Shown here: positions 19,729 to 31,649 of the stretch, in pieces
How positions within the stretch are numbered: position 1 is the first letter of the stretch
Layout of the letters: each line of letters starts with the position of its first letter
NCBI GenBank assembly: GCA_012274445.1
Contig: JAAROD010000095.1
Span: 310,001 to 374,000, forward strand
DNA: 64,000 nt
Reading direction: 5' to 3'
Origin: Sclerotiophoma versabilis
Lineage: Eukaryota > Ascomycota > Dothideomycetes > Pleosporales > Didymellaceae
Notes under the pieces: generated by a model
Database searches by the model: none
Seen by the model: only the letters and a program-made list of their open reading frames with translations
What the model was told of the DNA's origin: nothing
Translations under genes and position numbers: made by a program

Positions 19729-21274
19729 TTTTGTTCGTATGTCCTGCGTTAGTTTGCAATCCTGCTTTTCTACGAAGAGCATCATTCTGTAGCAATATCT
19801 TACTACATGTTTTCAAAAGCACAACACCTTGATATGTTTGTTGTCCACCCTTCACAGATATCTATTTCTTCGTACCTCCATCTCATCAACATTGTATTGA
19901 CATACAAGGCGTGGCTTACACTGATATGGGTAGTGTTTAGTGTCCGGCAGCTCAGCCTCGTGAGTACAATCGCCGATGCATAGGGTGGCTTGGCGCTCGA
20001 GACCGACTTGCGGCTGTAACGGTACACGATGCAGGGACACACAAATCTACTCGCCCGAAGGTGCTGCTTTATTTTCCAGTATGAGGCGCCAAGTCTCACA
20101 ATTACGCATCTGAACTTCTCCAATCCAAGCAAAGATAATTATCAGAGAGAGCTTGAGTGGCCTACAGAACATTTGCAAGTAGACGCATAGTGCGGTATGA
20201 ATATTCCAGGGAGGGCACTTTTGTTAGTGTTACTTCCCTCCAGCTAACTGATCGATTGCCTTAGAGGAAAGGTGGCTTTCGTTGGATCGGGCGACTATTC
20301 GGATCTGAGCAAGTCTCACAAACCACGTATCGTCAGCGACGCAAGACTATCGTGAGGGTCCTTGCAGACTCGAGGCCTACTGCATACACTAGTCTACCGT
20401 ATCACAGGATCAGTCTCACTTGGAAGTACTGCAGGCGTCGGTAGCCGTTACATGTCGGGTACCTGCATGATCAAAAGACATGAAAGTTCTCATGAACGGT
20501 TGGTTGTCGTGAGTATGAGTGCGCTAGTCATGCTTAACGGTGTGATTGTATGCATAGTCATGACAACGAACGACTGTGGCATTCTCTTGTATTGTCGCTT
20601 GACAGTGCAGGGACGATGCTATAAGCCGAAAATGCTACATGGCAACAAAATAGTAACAAAGTTGACCGATAATCTTGTCGTCGCAAATATCCCAGGACCA
20701 GGATGCTACCATAGAATTCGTAGTTGAATTAGGACTAAATGTTGCCAAGTGGCCACCTCTGCCCTCTTGAAACAGTGTCAGCAATTAGCCGCCTCCTTTG
20801 AAGAATGTTAAGCTTCGGTGTCATGAGTTTTCCTAGTTCCCCGTTTCACGAGCACGTTAACGACTGAACGCACAGGTGACACATGTGCAATGCCTTGGAC
20901 ACGGTCCTTGTTACAACCTGGATAAAACCGAGGTCGGACATCAAATAGTACTGAAGCTGAGAACAAAGCGATGCATCGTACAGATAATATCGTCGCGCTA
21001 CACAGATCAGCGGTGTAAAGTACTGGAAGGCGACCGGGTGGAGAAATGGTCGGGTATGTGTCCCAGCCAATCCTTGGTCAGTTCATGCCTCGGTGTGAGG
21101 TCTTTCGAGATAATGCTTCCGTCATGCACATGATCCAGTTACTTTGAGGTGCAGCAAACTCAAGGTCTCCAATGCAGTGTGAATGAAATTGTGCGCCAGG
21201 CTGACCAGGAGTTGGCATGGAGGGAGGATGCTCAAGAAGCGCTCCATCTCGTGGCAATGGATTGAATAGTTTAG
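19729..21274. other. Intergenic, about 1.5 kb
   Basis: It lies between the glycosylase 3' end and the transcription-factor 3' end (convergent genes). Only short, unsupported frames on both strands; no repeat or RNA gene recognised. Confidence 0.5.
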
Positions 21275-23844
21275 TCAGCCGAGTAATACTGTAGTAGTCA
21301 GTACTGCATGTCTTGAGCACATTTGTGGTACCGTACCTTCCCAATTCCAGTCTCGCATCACTCCCAACCAGTGAAGGCGGCCTCTGACCGTGAATTCCGG
21401 TTCAATCAGCTCTACGTTGTCCCTTGATGATACCTCACTGCGTTGGCGTTCCTGTTCGAATAATTCTGAGAGCGAACATAAACGTTGTGTATCCAAGTCC
21501 GGTGCTCTACGCTTGAATCGAGATCCAAGCCAGCAGACATCGTCATTGCCTCTGTCGAGATATGTATCGAGGTTACGCTTTTTTGACTCGGTAGCATACA
21601 CGCTATTGCTGCGCAAGGCTTCGAAGATTTTGCATTCTGCGGCGTAGGCGTCTCTCCGAGCCCACACCTCTTTGGTAACTGTGAGAGATTTGTCGATTAT
21701 ACCGAGCTTCATCCTGGATGAGAGCAGCTCCCAACGTTGTATCACCCACGCCCGGTCTCCTTCATCGACCATTTCGCAACCTGCTGCCATAAGCGGATAT
21801 ATGTGTATGATACTCGAGCGAGAAGTTGGCTCAACTGCAGCAAGCTCACGTAATGCCCGTTTGGCTAGAACCAGCGTCGGTAACGAGGATATTTTGGGGA
21901 ACGCTTGGTGAAGATAAAGCAATGTTGCGTATTGATAAGCAGTAGCTGTTTTGATTGAGTCTCTCGGGCTTGTCGTTTCATCTTCGGGGTTCTCAATGTG
22001 TGATGGTGGTGCCCACTCCTGCAGCCGAGACTTTAAATGTACTGCCTGTGTGATAAGATCTGGACATTCTTGGCTTGATTTTCGAAGCTTCCGAACAAGA
22101 GTGGCAACACGGCCAATGATGGGAAATAATGAGTGTGCGCAGCCCATTAGCGGATCAAGTGATGCTTCCGTCTCTCCTGTTGAGTGGATGCTGTCGTAGA
22201 TAGCATCAACGTCGTCAGACTCGTCATCATCTGCTGATGTCAAACGAGCGATGACATCCATATAGATCCATGTATTGCAGAGGAATTTGAGGCGCTTCCA
22301 CTCTTCTCCCTCCTTTGGTATCTGACGATGTTGTATCAAAGCCTGGTTGATCAGGACCTTAGCACCCTTTATGTGGTTGATACCTGTACTGATATGTACA
22401 TCCCAAGACTCTGCGAAAGCTAGTACTAACGTAGTTGATATGGCAGCATCGAAGCGCATGTTTTGGAGGCCTTCTGCTAGGGCCTGGACTGCGGTATGCA
22501 TATGGTCTATACCTTGAATCCGCAGAGATGGAGATTGTGAAGATTGATGAAATGATGTCATGGACGCAATGGCATGATACAGAGCTGGACATTCACGTGC
22601 GAGCGGCCAGACGAGGGTACGCCAGGGATTCTCGGTAGGCCCGTCTTTTACGGACAATATTCCACAGGTGTCTCGGTGAAAGCGTTGTGACAGTGTCTCG
22701 GGCGAAGAGAGTGCATCTTGTGGTTGCAGAGGTATGTGTTGTTTCAGAGACCCGGTAGACGAATCGGAGGAACTGGATGGCGTTGGAGAAGAATGCCGCA
22801 AGGACCATGACTGTGGAACACGGTCTGTGTCCCTGGGGATTTCCTCGACTTCATCGTCATCGTATAGGTTGGCTGGAGTTGTGAAGCCTGTGGGATGACA
22901 AAATGCCTCATGCTGATCCCGATACGATAGGTACTCTTCTGGGGGCGCGCAGTGATCCGTTCCAGGTAAGAGGAGATTCATGAGCCGAGGCGACTGACCA
23001 GCAGCCACGCTAGAAGGCGCAGTTGTTTCGCTCCGCTCTGCCTTCACCGAACCTTCTCCATAATAAGTCTCTGATCCTAGGAAGGTTGGCGCGTGTGATT
23101 CGACTGGAGAGATTGACTGCGGTGTAATGGCTAACGGTAACAGCATTGACGCGGTGTATGTCCTCTCGGTGAGGGGGAGTGGTGACAGACGTGGAACGAA
23201 GCTGCCATGTGCCGGGTTATATATGTCGGGTATCAACAACTGCGGCGGCGCATGATAGAAGGTTGTAGAGGCATTGGTGTAGTCGTGGTAAGGATGCTGG
23301 ATGCTGAGATTGTAGGTGTTCTCAGGCTGTGAAGAGACAGTATTTGATGTGCTGGAGTCTATCACCATCAGTAATTGTGAAGGACATACTTGGGGGAGTC
23401 CACCTTCGTCCGCTTTTGCGGGCTGTTTCCCTTGGTAACCAGGCTCTTCAAAAGGTCGCCATTTGAAGACTCTCCTGTAGCCTCCACATGACACGTTTCG
23501 TTTCTTGCACTGTTCACAGGTCGGCTTCATCTCGTCACATTTGAGACGCTTTGCTTTGCAGGTGACGCAGCCTGTGCTTTTTCGTCAGTCCTCTGATTCG
23601 GTAGAGAATGGGAAGAACGGAAGCAAGTTCCATCCTGATAGTCTGGCCGAAATTGACATTGAAGCGGCGTACCATTGCGACTCTTAGATTGTTTCTTCTT
23701 AGTGATGCCACTGCTTTCTGACGCTTTTGCTGCATCTTTGGGCCTTGGTCGTTGAGAGTGCGCCTTGCTTTTTGTTAGAGGATCGGGTACCGAATCAGCG
23801 TGTGGAGAAGCGAGCGATGCCGGGACTGTGCTGGTCGCCGCCAT
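21275..23844 (-). CDS. Zn2Cys6 transcription factor with fungal-specific domain
   Basis: Exons 23844-23673, 23571-21337 and 21288-21275 on the minus strand give 806 aa. The zinc cluster is rebuilt across the first splice: C59-x2-C62-x6-C69-x6-C76-x2-C79-x6-C86 with a KAKRLK basic stretch, the Gal4-type DNA-binding unit. Residues 87-350 are low-complexity Ser/Pro. The rest is a fungal-specific transcription factor domain with helical motifs, e.g. GILSVKDGPTENPWRTLVWPLARECPALYHAI. The last exon is only 14 nt and changes the end to RDWNWEVLLG, the form typical for this family. The last intron (48 nt) has no stop in frame. An upstream Met at 23892 would add 16 residues. Target genes are unknown. 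Confidence 0.88.
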
Positions 23845-24499
23845 GTGAATGTTTGACTGTGCTGTTGCCCTGTCAGCTTGGAATAGGCCCATGACCGCTA
23901 TTTAGCGTCAAGATCGGTCAAATCGCAGTCTCGGTCTGTCAAGAATCAGCAGATAACCGGAAAGCATTCGTATCTAAAGTGGAGTCAATGCAGGCTGAGT
24001 CTTTGGTTTGCACTTGCACCCGACAGGTTAATGCGGGGAGCTCGGGCTTGGGTGAGCGAATCAAACAGCTTGCTCAGACGTGGGGTGCAGCGCATCATCC
24101 GTGTCACCCAGGGCATTGGGATGACAGGGGCACTTATAAGATCCGGTGTTCTTTCAAGACACTGCTGGTGTCCTTGTGTCTGGTTGTGACCAGGTCGAGT
24201 CCAGGTACGGGTGTGACAGCTGCAGGAGGCTCTGGTTTCGGCAGTCACATCTTGGTAGTGCAGCGTCGAAATATTGACTGCGCCTTCCCATGTTGCAAAT
24301 TCCGATCTTGCTCCAGACGGGCGCTGCTGACCAGTGCTGCTATGAACATGTTCCTGAAGTATGTAAAATTCTGCGCATCTTGTGTATATGCTAGTGGTAC
24401 AAGGGTATCGTTCGTAACACACGAAACCTCCTTCAACTCCGAATCATTTGACGTGAGTACAGTCGCGCTGAGTTCGACTAAACGGACGAGGTATTGGCA
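23845..24499. other. Intergenic upstream of the Zn2Cys6 gene
   Basis: About 650 bp holding the transcription factor promoter and the 3' end of the Sea3-like gene (both minus). Frames seen on both strands have no supported product. Confidence 0.5.
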
Positions 24500-27400
24500 T
24501 CAGTAGTAGCTCAGCCCTGAAGCCCTGACCTTCTTCTTGCTCTTTTTCTTTTTTGTGGCTGTAGGTATTGGACTGGGTGTTCCTCTCCCGCTCGGTTTGT
24601 CCTTTCTCTTATCATTGTCAGCGCCTGCAACCTTTGACACGCCCCTTCCCCAGTTGAACCCATCGAACATGCTATTCTCGGAGAACACACTAGGCGTTGC
24701 ATGTTCCGAGTCAAGTGGGACCATCTGCTTCCAGGCATCGCCATCTTCCCAAGTGACACCTGAAGCGGTAGCGGCTCTGACTTCTTCGATGTATGCCTCC
24801 ATCCTAGTCCTCTCGTCTTCAACTTCGAGGCCGCAGCCGCAACCGCAGCCGACGACGCATTCACCTTCTTCCATGCCCAATTCATCATCTATGCAGTCGA
24901 AATGTGCAACGTGCCCACACGAAGGACATAGACGAAAGCGACCCGAGACCTTGATCCAACAAATGCTGCAACAGTAAACAGGCTCTGCTACTGCAGGCTT
25001 AGATGCGGTGTTCGCAGGGACGATTGAAGGCGTACGACCGCCGATAAAAAGTGAGGATCCAGATATATTCGACGTTCCACGCGAGAGACTTGGTCTGCCA
25101 GGCCTGCCGCCTTGTCGTGGATGCAAGTTCGCTTGCCCCGGCGACGTGCCTAGGCCGGCTGTACTCTCACCGAATTCCCTCGACGGTGTAGGAGCTGGAA
25201 TGGAAAGCCGCAGATACTTCTCTGAGGCAATGAGAACATCAGTCGGCGCAGCCAAATCCTCAGGTTGTGTCAATGCTGATTGACCCGGTTCGAACGCTGT
25301 TGCTTCAGGGTTGAAGGAGAATTGCCTTGCAGATGCAGGCGGTGAGCGTGGCTCGGGCGCGGGCGAGGGAGGCATCAGCGTTGTCGATGTTCTTGAACGC
25401 TGTCTTGACGTGGCATCATCTTCCATGACTCCGCTTATTTCCTTCAACGCAAGATGCAGTGAGCCCGCTTTTGAGCCACTGCGAGCGTCCTCTGCTGGGA
25501 AGTAGGATACCAATCCGTTGAACTTCAGAACCTCAGCTCTTGTGCGAACAAGACCCCACCCACTTAGTATCTCGGCATATTGTTCTCTCCAAGCACGATA
25601 CAGCCAATCTTTGGTCATATCTAGTAAGGGTCTGCTGAGACACGATTCGTCATCAAACATGTCCTGATTCTTAAGTGTGACCCTGATTCTTCCACCTGGA
25701 TTGCCGCCGTCTCCATCCAATTTCGTTACAGACGATCTGTGTTCGGAAGACCCATCGTAAGCAAAAGCGCTGCTATCATTGAGCTTCTCATCGTCTATAT
25801 CAGAATCATACAGATCGTCTGCGTTGACACGTTCTGTCTCGGCGAAACTAGCACGCTTGTGATGTTTCATGCGCGCTGGCGCAAGAGTGTTACGGTCTTG
25901 AGAGTCACTGCCATAGAACGTCGTAGTGCCCCAGGTGACACCACTTGTCGGTGCTGAGGTAGATAGGTCATCTGTGCGCGACCTCACAGGTGGGGAAGCC
26001 GACATGGCATTTGCAAATGGCCGGGACAAAGCGGCAACAGCGCTGGCGAAATTCGCTGTCGAGGTGCGTTTCATGTTTGAGTGGCTCTGCTCAGGTGAAG
26101 TGGAGTATGGCGTGTGGTTTGTTGTATGTGCGTTCCTCATAGTTGAAGCCCTCGACAGCACAGGTGGCGTATTGTCCGTGGAGAAGGTTGCAATAGGATC
26201 CGAAGCTATCATATCGCTACCCCAGGGTCCATTCGAGCTACTGTGACTACCATATGTATCAAGGTCTTTCGCTAGTCTCTGCCATCCAAATTCATTGACT
26301 GGTGTAGCAAAACGCGAGTGTGATGGTGTCGAGGGGACAGAAATTGTGGGGTTGAAGAGGCTCCATGCTATTTCTGGAGATGCGAAGTAGTCCAAGGAGA
26401 ATGCTGGTGCAGTCATAGACATTGGAAGATGAGATTGTCTCATTTTAGCCATGGCTGAAGTGACGCCCTCGCGAGCCGCAGGTTCTGCGAAAATGCAGGA
26501 TAGCATGGCAAGCATTTGTGTGTCGGCGAGGCGCTCGAAGTGATCGAACAGAGCAGGTATAAGCCAGGTGACAACAGCGTGATTGCCCCACTTGATGCGT
26601 CCTCTCAAACGAGGATTCGTGACCATATCTGCTTCATCGAATTGGAGGTCCAGCCCACTGTCCTTACGCTTGATTCTTAAGAGCGCGCGTCGGGCTAGTA
26701 CAACGACCTGTTCTTTTCGGTGCTGTTGCGGCAGTATCTCCAGAGGTACTTTGTTGCTGAGTATCAATTTACAAAGCATCCAGATGTCTGAAAGGTCATC
26801 TAGACCATTCTTCTTCGCTACATCAGCATTATGCTCACAAACCTCTGGCCCTGGTCCGAAGACCCGGTACTGCTCTGCAAGGCTCCGTTTGCTAGGTACC
26901 AAATCTTCAATCGCTGCGGAAAGAATGGAAACAATAAATCTGTTCCTCGCTGCAGGTTTCCCGGCTCCAGTTGACGAAGGCAGCGAATTTCGAGATTGGA
27001 ATCTGCCTCCCGCTTTTTGCCATGCCATTGGGGGTTGGAAAGTACCCAGGTGTGCTTCGACCGCAAGCTCTGACTCCGACGCAGAAGACGGTGAGCTCGA
27101 TGACTCCCATGAAGCCTCCGAGGACCCAGGCGAAGATAACCCATCTGAATCCTCGGCATGCTGAGTGGCAAATCGGCCGAATGAATCGAAAATGTCGTCC
27201 TTGGCGGGTCCATGTCGCAGATTTCTGGTCATACGAAATGGGCTAGCAGTCAAAAGTGGCGGCATCCTCACCAAGGGTACTCTGGCCACAACAAGCGATC
27301 CAGAAGCCGAGAAACGAACAGAACATTGAACGGGTAATGGTACATTGGCGTTCGTGTGAGATGATTGCATGACATCGTTAGTGAACTCGCCCTCATTCTC

Positions 27401-29413
27401 ATCATCTTCACTAGAGCTTTCTTCTCCTTGTAGATTATCCAGTTCATCCGATGGGTGGTGATCTTGAGGCAGGTGGAGACTGTCGTGGAAACCCCGTTCT
27501 CCAAGGGCATACGACAGGACAGCCTCCAAGGCCTCCCTTTCCTGATCAGCGCACGCTTCGGCTATTTGGTTCATGCGTTCGATCAGCTCATCCTGATTCT
27601 CCTTCGGTATGGAAGCTGTAGTCTTCTCGAACTCGATATCCAAAGGCGTTGTTGTCCGAATGGGGCCGACGTCAGTCTCAATTTCTACAGCCCTCGGATA
27701 CTCCGCTGGAAATTTGATCGTAAGTCGCAAGAAAACGAGTTTGACTTCATCCGTAACCTGGTCGTAGTCACCCCAGGGCCCGTTGAACGCGACTGTCAGT
27801 AGACGGTTTGGTACATCAATATTCTCGAAATCCAACTTCTTGTACTTGCTGCCAACCTGCGAGATCTCAGCTCCCAAATCAGCCTGTTCCTGACTGGAAG
27901 ACTTGTCTTTCTGATCCTTCTCTTCTAACCGAGTCGGCATCTCGTCGGTCTTGTCATACTGACCACCAAACTTGACGCCATCCATCCATTTGATTTGAGT
28001 AACTACACGACTCTTATTACGCCGTATTGGAACGGCAGTCATTGTCTCTCGTGCTGTTTGTGTCTCGACAATGGCTTGAGACCGGATATCACCAGCGTGC
28101 CGCGTGCTGAAGACGTCATTGTGGAGGGAGTAGTTTTGGAGTAGAGTGGACAGATTACCCTTCGGTGGTACGCGCGGTGATGTGATCTCCCCTTTAGCGT
28201 TGGTTGTTTGGGTCGGTATGGGACCATCGCGATACGTGACATAAGCCGCCCCCCTTCGCATGAGATTGGGTGCCTCAAGGCGCGGCTCGCCTTTTCTAAA
28301 CCCAACAGATTTCTCCAGTAGATCTGATCCGACACGGTGAAGATGCAAGAACCTATCGGTTCCCCAAGATACGAGTTGAAATTCTCTGTCATCGATATAG
28401 TCATCTGTGCCGCCTCGGACGCGCCACAGAAACTCGCGAACCTGGGCATCAGGCTTATGTGCACGAAACTCATGAACAGCTTCGTTGGTGAAAGTCTCCC
28501 TGTTGCTGTCGTTGACATGTTTGTAGAGCCATAGGCTGGAGTTTCCACGTTGAGGCATGGCAATGAGGCCATGTGGAAAAGGGGTATGGCGGGCCCTCCA
28601 GACCGGATAATTTGTGTGGATGACGCGTCGGGGAGTATTCGTGGTCGCAGTCTTACCGACGTGATTCCAGAGCTTAATGGTCGAATCAAGCGAACATGTC
28701 AATATCTTGGAAGGGTCAGAGCGGTTCCAGTCGATGCCGTAGATCTTGGTGCTATGCGCAACAATGGTGGTAAGTGGTGTAGCACCTTTGCGAACATCCC
28801 AAATATGAAGGTGCTTGTCGTGTGCACTGGCAATGATCTTGTCGTTCTGGCGATTCCACTTCACCTGCGTTGCGCCTGCTGTGAAGTCTGCCAGCTTTAG
28901 GGGGGCTCGCTGGGAGCGCAAGTCATGGACGAAGACAAAGCTATCGATACCGCACGTGGCAAGGAGATCCGGATGATGGGCGGAGAAATTGATGTCGGTA
29001 ATGGCGCGGTCATGAGCTCGTAGCGTGTACTCAATGGGAGCTTTCTTGGAGTTGTGTGCCATGGACAGATTGTAGACAAGCGCCAGCTGGTTACGAGTCG
29101 AGGCAATCCATTCTGCTCGCGCGGCAAATGGCGACCACTGAACGTCGGCAACATCCCAAGATGATTGATTGGCAATGAAAAGTGGTGGAGTATACAGGTT
29201 ATCGAGATCTAGGATGCGCAGTCCTGTCCTGCTGGCAAGCACCACATCCCGGCCTGCTGGTGAGATGGAGGCCGCGCCGATGTCATCGTCGACTGCAATC
29301 GATACACTTCGATCAAACGTCTGGCTATCGTAGGCTGTCATAGGTCCAGCCGCAGCCGCCATCGCGACGGCGGGTGGGTGTTGCAGCGATGCGTGAGCAG
29401 ATGGAAGGTGCAC
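24500..29413 (-). CDS. SEA/GATOR2 complex subunit Sea3 (Mtc5/WDR59-like)
   Basis: A single 1637-codon exon. The N-terminal 370 residues are a WD40 propeller (LLATCGIDSFVFVHDL, IIASAHDKHLHIWDV, ILTCSLDSTIKLWN). An RWD domain covers about 520-640 (YKKLDFENIDVP, LTIKFPAEYPR). A long Ser-rich low-complexity middle follows, then an incomplete RING at about 1478-1530 (CCSICWIKVSG, CPSCGHVAHFDCI, CGCGCGL). WD40-RWD-RING order is the WDR59/Sea3 layout; Sea3 acts at the vacuole membrane in nutrient control of TORC1 (SEACAT). The Met at residue 18 or 25 is an alternative start. It shares a 254-bp upstream region with UBC13, which is transcribed the other way. Confidence 0.88.
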   Translation of the reverse strand: MHLPSAHASLQHPPAVAMAAAAGPMTAYDSQTFDRSVSIAVDDDIGAASISPAGRDVVLASRTGLRILDLDNLYTPPLFIANQSSWDVADVQWSPFAARAEWIASTRNQLALVYNLSMAHNSKKAPIEYTLRAHDRAITDINFSAHHPDLLATCGIDSFVFVHDLRSQRAPLKLADFTAGATQVKWNRQNDKIIASAHDKHLHIWDVRKGATPLTTIVAHSTKIYGIDWNRSDPSKILTCSLDSTIKLWNHVGKTATTNTPRRVIHTNYPVWRARHTPFPHGLIAMPQRGNSSLWLYKHVNDSNRETFTNEAVHEFRAHKPDAQVREFLWRVRGGTDDYIDDREFQLVSWGTDRFLHLHRVGSDLLEKSVGFRKGEPRLEAPNLMRRGAAYVTYRDGPIPTQTTNAKGEITSPRVPPKGNLSTLLQNYSLHNDVFSTRHAGDIRSQAIVETQTARETMTAVPIRRNKSRVVTQIKWMDGVKFGGQYDKTDEMPTRLEEKDQKDKSSSQEQADLGAEISQVGSKYKKLDFENIDVPNRLLTVAFNGPWGDYDQVTDEVKLVFLRLTIKFPAEYPRAVEIETDVGPIRTTTPLDIEFEKTTASIPKENQDELIERMNQIAEACADQEREALEAVLSYALGERGFHDSLHLPQDHHPSDELDNLQGEESSSEDDENEGEFTNDVMQSSHTNANVPLPVQCSVRFSASGSLVVARVPLVRMPPLLTASPFRMTRNLRHGPAKDDIFDSFGRFATQHAEDSDGLSSPGSSEASWESSSSPSSASESELAVEAHLGTFQPPMAWQKAGGRFQSRNSLPSSTGAGKPAARNRFIVSILSAAIEDLVPSKRSLAEQYRVFGPGPEVCEHNADVAKKNGLDDLSDIWMLCKLILSNKVPLEILPQQHRKEQVVVLARRALLRIKRKDSGLDLQFDEADMVTNPRLRGRIKWGNHAVVTWLIPALFDHFERLADTQMLAMLSCIFAEPAAREGVTSAMAKMRQSHLPMSMTAPAFSLDYFASPEIAWSLFNPTISVPSTPSHSRFATPVNEFGWQRLAKDLDTYGSHSSSNGPWGSDMIASDPIATFSTDNTPPVLSRASTMRNAHTTNHTPYSTSPEQSHSNMKRTSTANFASAVAALSRPFANAMSASPPVRSRTDDLSTSAPTSGVTWGTTTFYGSDSQDRNTLAPARMKHHKRASFAETERVNADDLYDSDIDDEKLNDSSAFAYDGSSEHRSSVTKLDGDGGNPGGRIRVTLKNQDMFDDESCLSRPLLDMTKDWLYRAWREQYAEILSGWGLVRTRAEVLKFNGLVSYFPAEDARSGSKAGSLHLALKEISGVMEDDATSRQRSRTSTTLMPPSPAPEPRSPPASARQFSFNPEATAFEPGQSALTQPEDLAAPTDVLIASEKYLRLSIPAPTPSREFGESTAGLGTSPGQANLHPRQGGRPGRPSLSRGTSNISGSSLFIGGRTPSIVPANTASKPAVAEPVYCCSICWIKVSGRFRLCPSCGHVAHFDCIDDELGMEEGECVVGCGCGCGLEVEDERTRMEAYIEEVRAATASGVTWEDGDAWKQMVPLDSEHATPSVFSENSMFDGFNWGRGVSKVAGADNDKRKDKPSGRGTPSPIPTATKKKKSKKKVRASGLSYY

Positions 29414-29667
29414 GCGCTGCGCTCTGCTCCCATTGGCCGGGACTTTTAGCGCGCTTCGGGCAGCGGCACTTTCCCACGAGCCCCGCTGAGGTCATGCCCA
29501 TTGTCTCGCCCTGTGGCTCAGACGTCCTCGATCGTGTTACTGCAATCGCCAGCGCAAACATTACAAAGCCTGCATAAACTACCCAAGCACGCTGCAACCA
29601 CCACCTGCACCTGCCCCGACTGTACCGCAGCATATCTACGTTCCTCCTCTCGACTTTGTAGCCAGCC
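29414..29667. promoter_or_regulatory. Shared upstream region of Sea3-like gene and UBC13
   Basis: 254 bp between divergent start codons, with a CT-rich stretch just upstream of the UBC13 ATG. Confidence 0.55.
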
Positions 29668-30270
29668 ATGGCTCTCCCCAAGCGCATTATCAAGGAGACT
29701 GAGCGTCTGATGAACGAGCCGTGAGTCTTCCCAGTACGTTGCCTTTGGCAAGAACTAACCTTTGTTTGCTGCAGAGTACAGGGCATCTCTGCGACTCCTC
29801 ACGATGACAACCTGCGCTACTTCGATGTGACCATCGATGGCCCCTCGCAGTCGCCTTACGAGGGTGGGTTTGGGCGCGTGTGGCAGCGCTGCACCGCAAA
29901 CTGACAGCCTACAGGCGGCGTTTTCAAGCTCGAGCTCTTTCTGCCAGACGACTACCCCATGACTCCTCCCAAGGTCCGCTTCCTTACCAAGATCTATCAC
30001 CCCAACATCGACAGGCTGGGCCGCATCTGCCTTGACGTCCTCAAGAGTGAGCGCTTCTTGTCCACATGCGCGAATCTGTAGCTGACAGGTCTAGGTAATT
30101 GGTCGCCCGCACTCCAGATCAGGACCATTCTTCTCTCCATCCAAGCTCTCCTCGGCGCCCCGAACCCAGACGACCCTCTTGCGAACGATGTAGCTCAGGC
30201 GTGGAAGGAGAACCAGGCACAGGCTATTGCCACGGCCAGGGAATGGACGCAGCAATATGCAAAGGCTTGA
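29668..30270 (+). CDS. ubc13: Ubiquitin-conjugating enzyme Ubc13
   Basis: Exons 29668-29720, 29775-29863, 29915-30046 and 30095-30270 encode 149 aa. The product starts MALPKRIIKETERL, has HPNID at 76-80 and the active-site Cys86 in RLGRICLDVLK, followed by NWSPALQIRTILLSIQALL and NPDDPLANDVA. This pattern identifies Ubc13, which pairs with an Mms2-type variant to build Lys63-linked chains on PCNA in post-replication repair. Length matches yeast and human (about 150). All three introns are short (51, 48 and 54 nt). Start context is GCCATGG. Confidence 0.97.
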
Positions 30271-31381
30271 GCGCAAGTCATGTGTCTGCAACCACACCTG
30301 TAGCAGCAAGCTTAGCTTTGGCGAACTTCATGCTTCTGCGTCTTTTTGGGAGAAATCAATAGAACTCCCCACTCTGTGTATAGACTTGCTCGATTTCGCG
30401 GCACGGGTAGCCTGGCGCTGGTCGGACACCCTGGATAGCATATACTGGCAGGACGGAGGATAGCGTTTGGCCCTCCATAAAGGGTCCTTGCCAGCTTACG
30501 AATAAACACGAATGATGCCCTGGTCTATCAGATCCCTGATCTCATACCACTAACTCATTCCACTTACTTATACACACATGAGCTTGATGAGCAGCTTGTA
30601 TGAACCCGTGGCTATCAGCACGTGCTGTGTTCAAAGGACAGTAGTTGATGTCCTAGGACCCATATATTCACCGTCCAGAGTCTGCCAAGCCAATACTACT
30701 ACTACTGGAAACCACCATCACTTTGCTCTTCTATACACCACATGATCTCGCGTTAAAATTGGGCGAATACGTTGATACTAAATCGACGCAAGGACAATAA
30801 CTGCAAGCGACGAAGAGCACTTTTTCAATCTCAGCCCCATCACCATACAGTCTTAGCCTTGCTAAGTAATCAACCCCCATAACGCTGTACCCTCTCGCTC
30901 CGGCATGCATCCTGGGTAAATACACATCCATGTGCACAACACATGCAAGCCCTACCACTGTAACTCCCCACAATCTCCACTCTACTCTTGCGACTCTTTC
31001 ATAATCGTCTGCAGTGTCTGTGAAAACATGCTCACTGCTTTCTATGGTTGCCTGACTTTCTCTCGCCATTCCCACATATCCCTGCTTGCCCCCACCAATA
31101 GCTTGCGTACTCGATTCGGTCCGTCTGAAGCTGGGCAACAGCACGCGAGAGTTCTAAGCGCTGTATGCGCTGTGGAATCAAATCTCGTTGCTGATGATGA
31201 TATGGTCGAATTTAGGTGCCAGTGTACAAATTTCTTGCTTTGGAATGTTGGATGTGCTGGAAGGCACGCTGTGTACGTGTTTAAGACCTTAAACGCGAAT
31301 TTAGTGATATGCCGATTTGAACCCAGCCCTCCTTCAGACAGGGCGTCGGCTGGGGTATCGATCATGGAGTGGCGTGATGTT
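30271..31381. other. Intergenic, about 1.1 kb
   Basis: It holds overlapping frames on both strands (up to about 170 codons between 30731 and 31453), none with recognisable domains or consistent splice signals. A short ACT repeat is at about 30694-30706. Confidence 0.45.
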
Positions 31382-31649
31382 TCATTGACTGTTCTTCCTG
31401 CAGTATCGCTGGGTGAAGTCGGTTTCAAGGCCACTGAAGTTGCCGCTGGGTGAGGGTGGTGACATGTGCGAGCATGATTCTGGTGTCTAGAGAATTGTTA
31501 GGACGAGTTTCACTTTTCATATTCTTCGAGGTGAGACGTACCGAACATACTGAATCTCTGCGGAGTCGCGCTGCTTCCTCCAAAGCCCTCCCTTCGTAAG
31601 CGTAGGTGATGCGGAGCAGGTCGTAGATTGTCAGGCGAGTTGTCGACAT
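31382..31649 (-). CDS. Possible 70-aa protein encoded by two exons
   Basis: Exons 31649-31542 and 31486-31382 on the minus strand are joined by a 55-nt intron with strong signals: GTACGT donor, CTAAC branch 13 nt from a TCTCTAG acceptor. The first exon starts in a good context (AAGATGTCG) and encodes LTIYDLLRITYAYEGRALEEAARLRRDS, a likely amphipathic helix. The second is Ser/Pro-rich. The product contains no signal peptide or membrane helix and I do not recognise it. The intron quality is the main support; unspliced, the frame also runs on to 31425 with no obvious sense. Confidence 0.4.

Noticed and set aside
23370..23410. Extra intron in the Zn2Cys6 gene from a GTATGT donor
   Set aside because: The nearest acceptor gives only 31 nt and breaks the frame, while the unspliced frame is continuous.
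30731..31434. Minus-strand frames of 130-137 codons near the 70-aa gene
   Set aside because: No splice signals link them, and their amino acid use does not look selected; competing frames exist on the plus strand.
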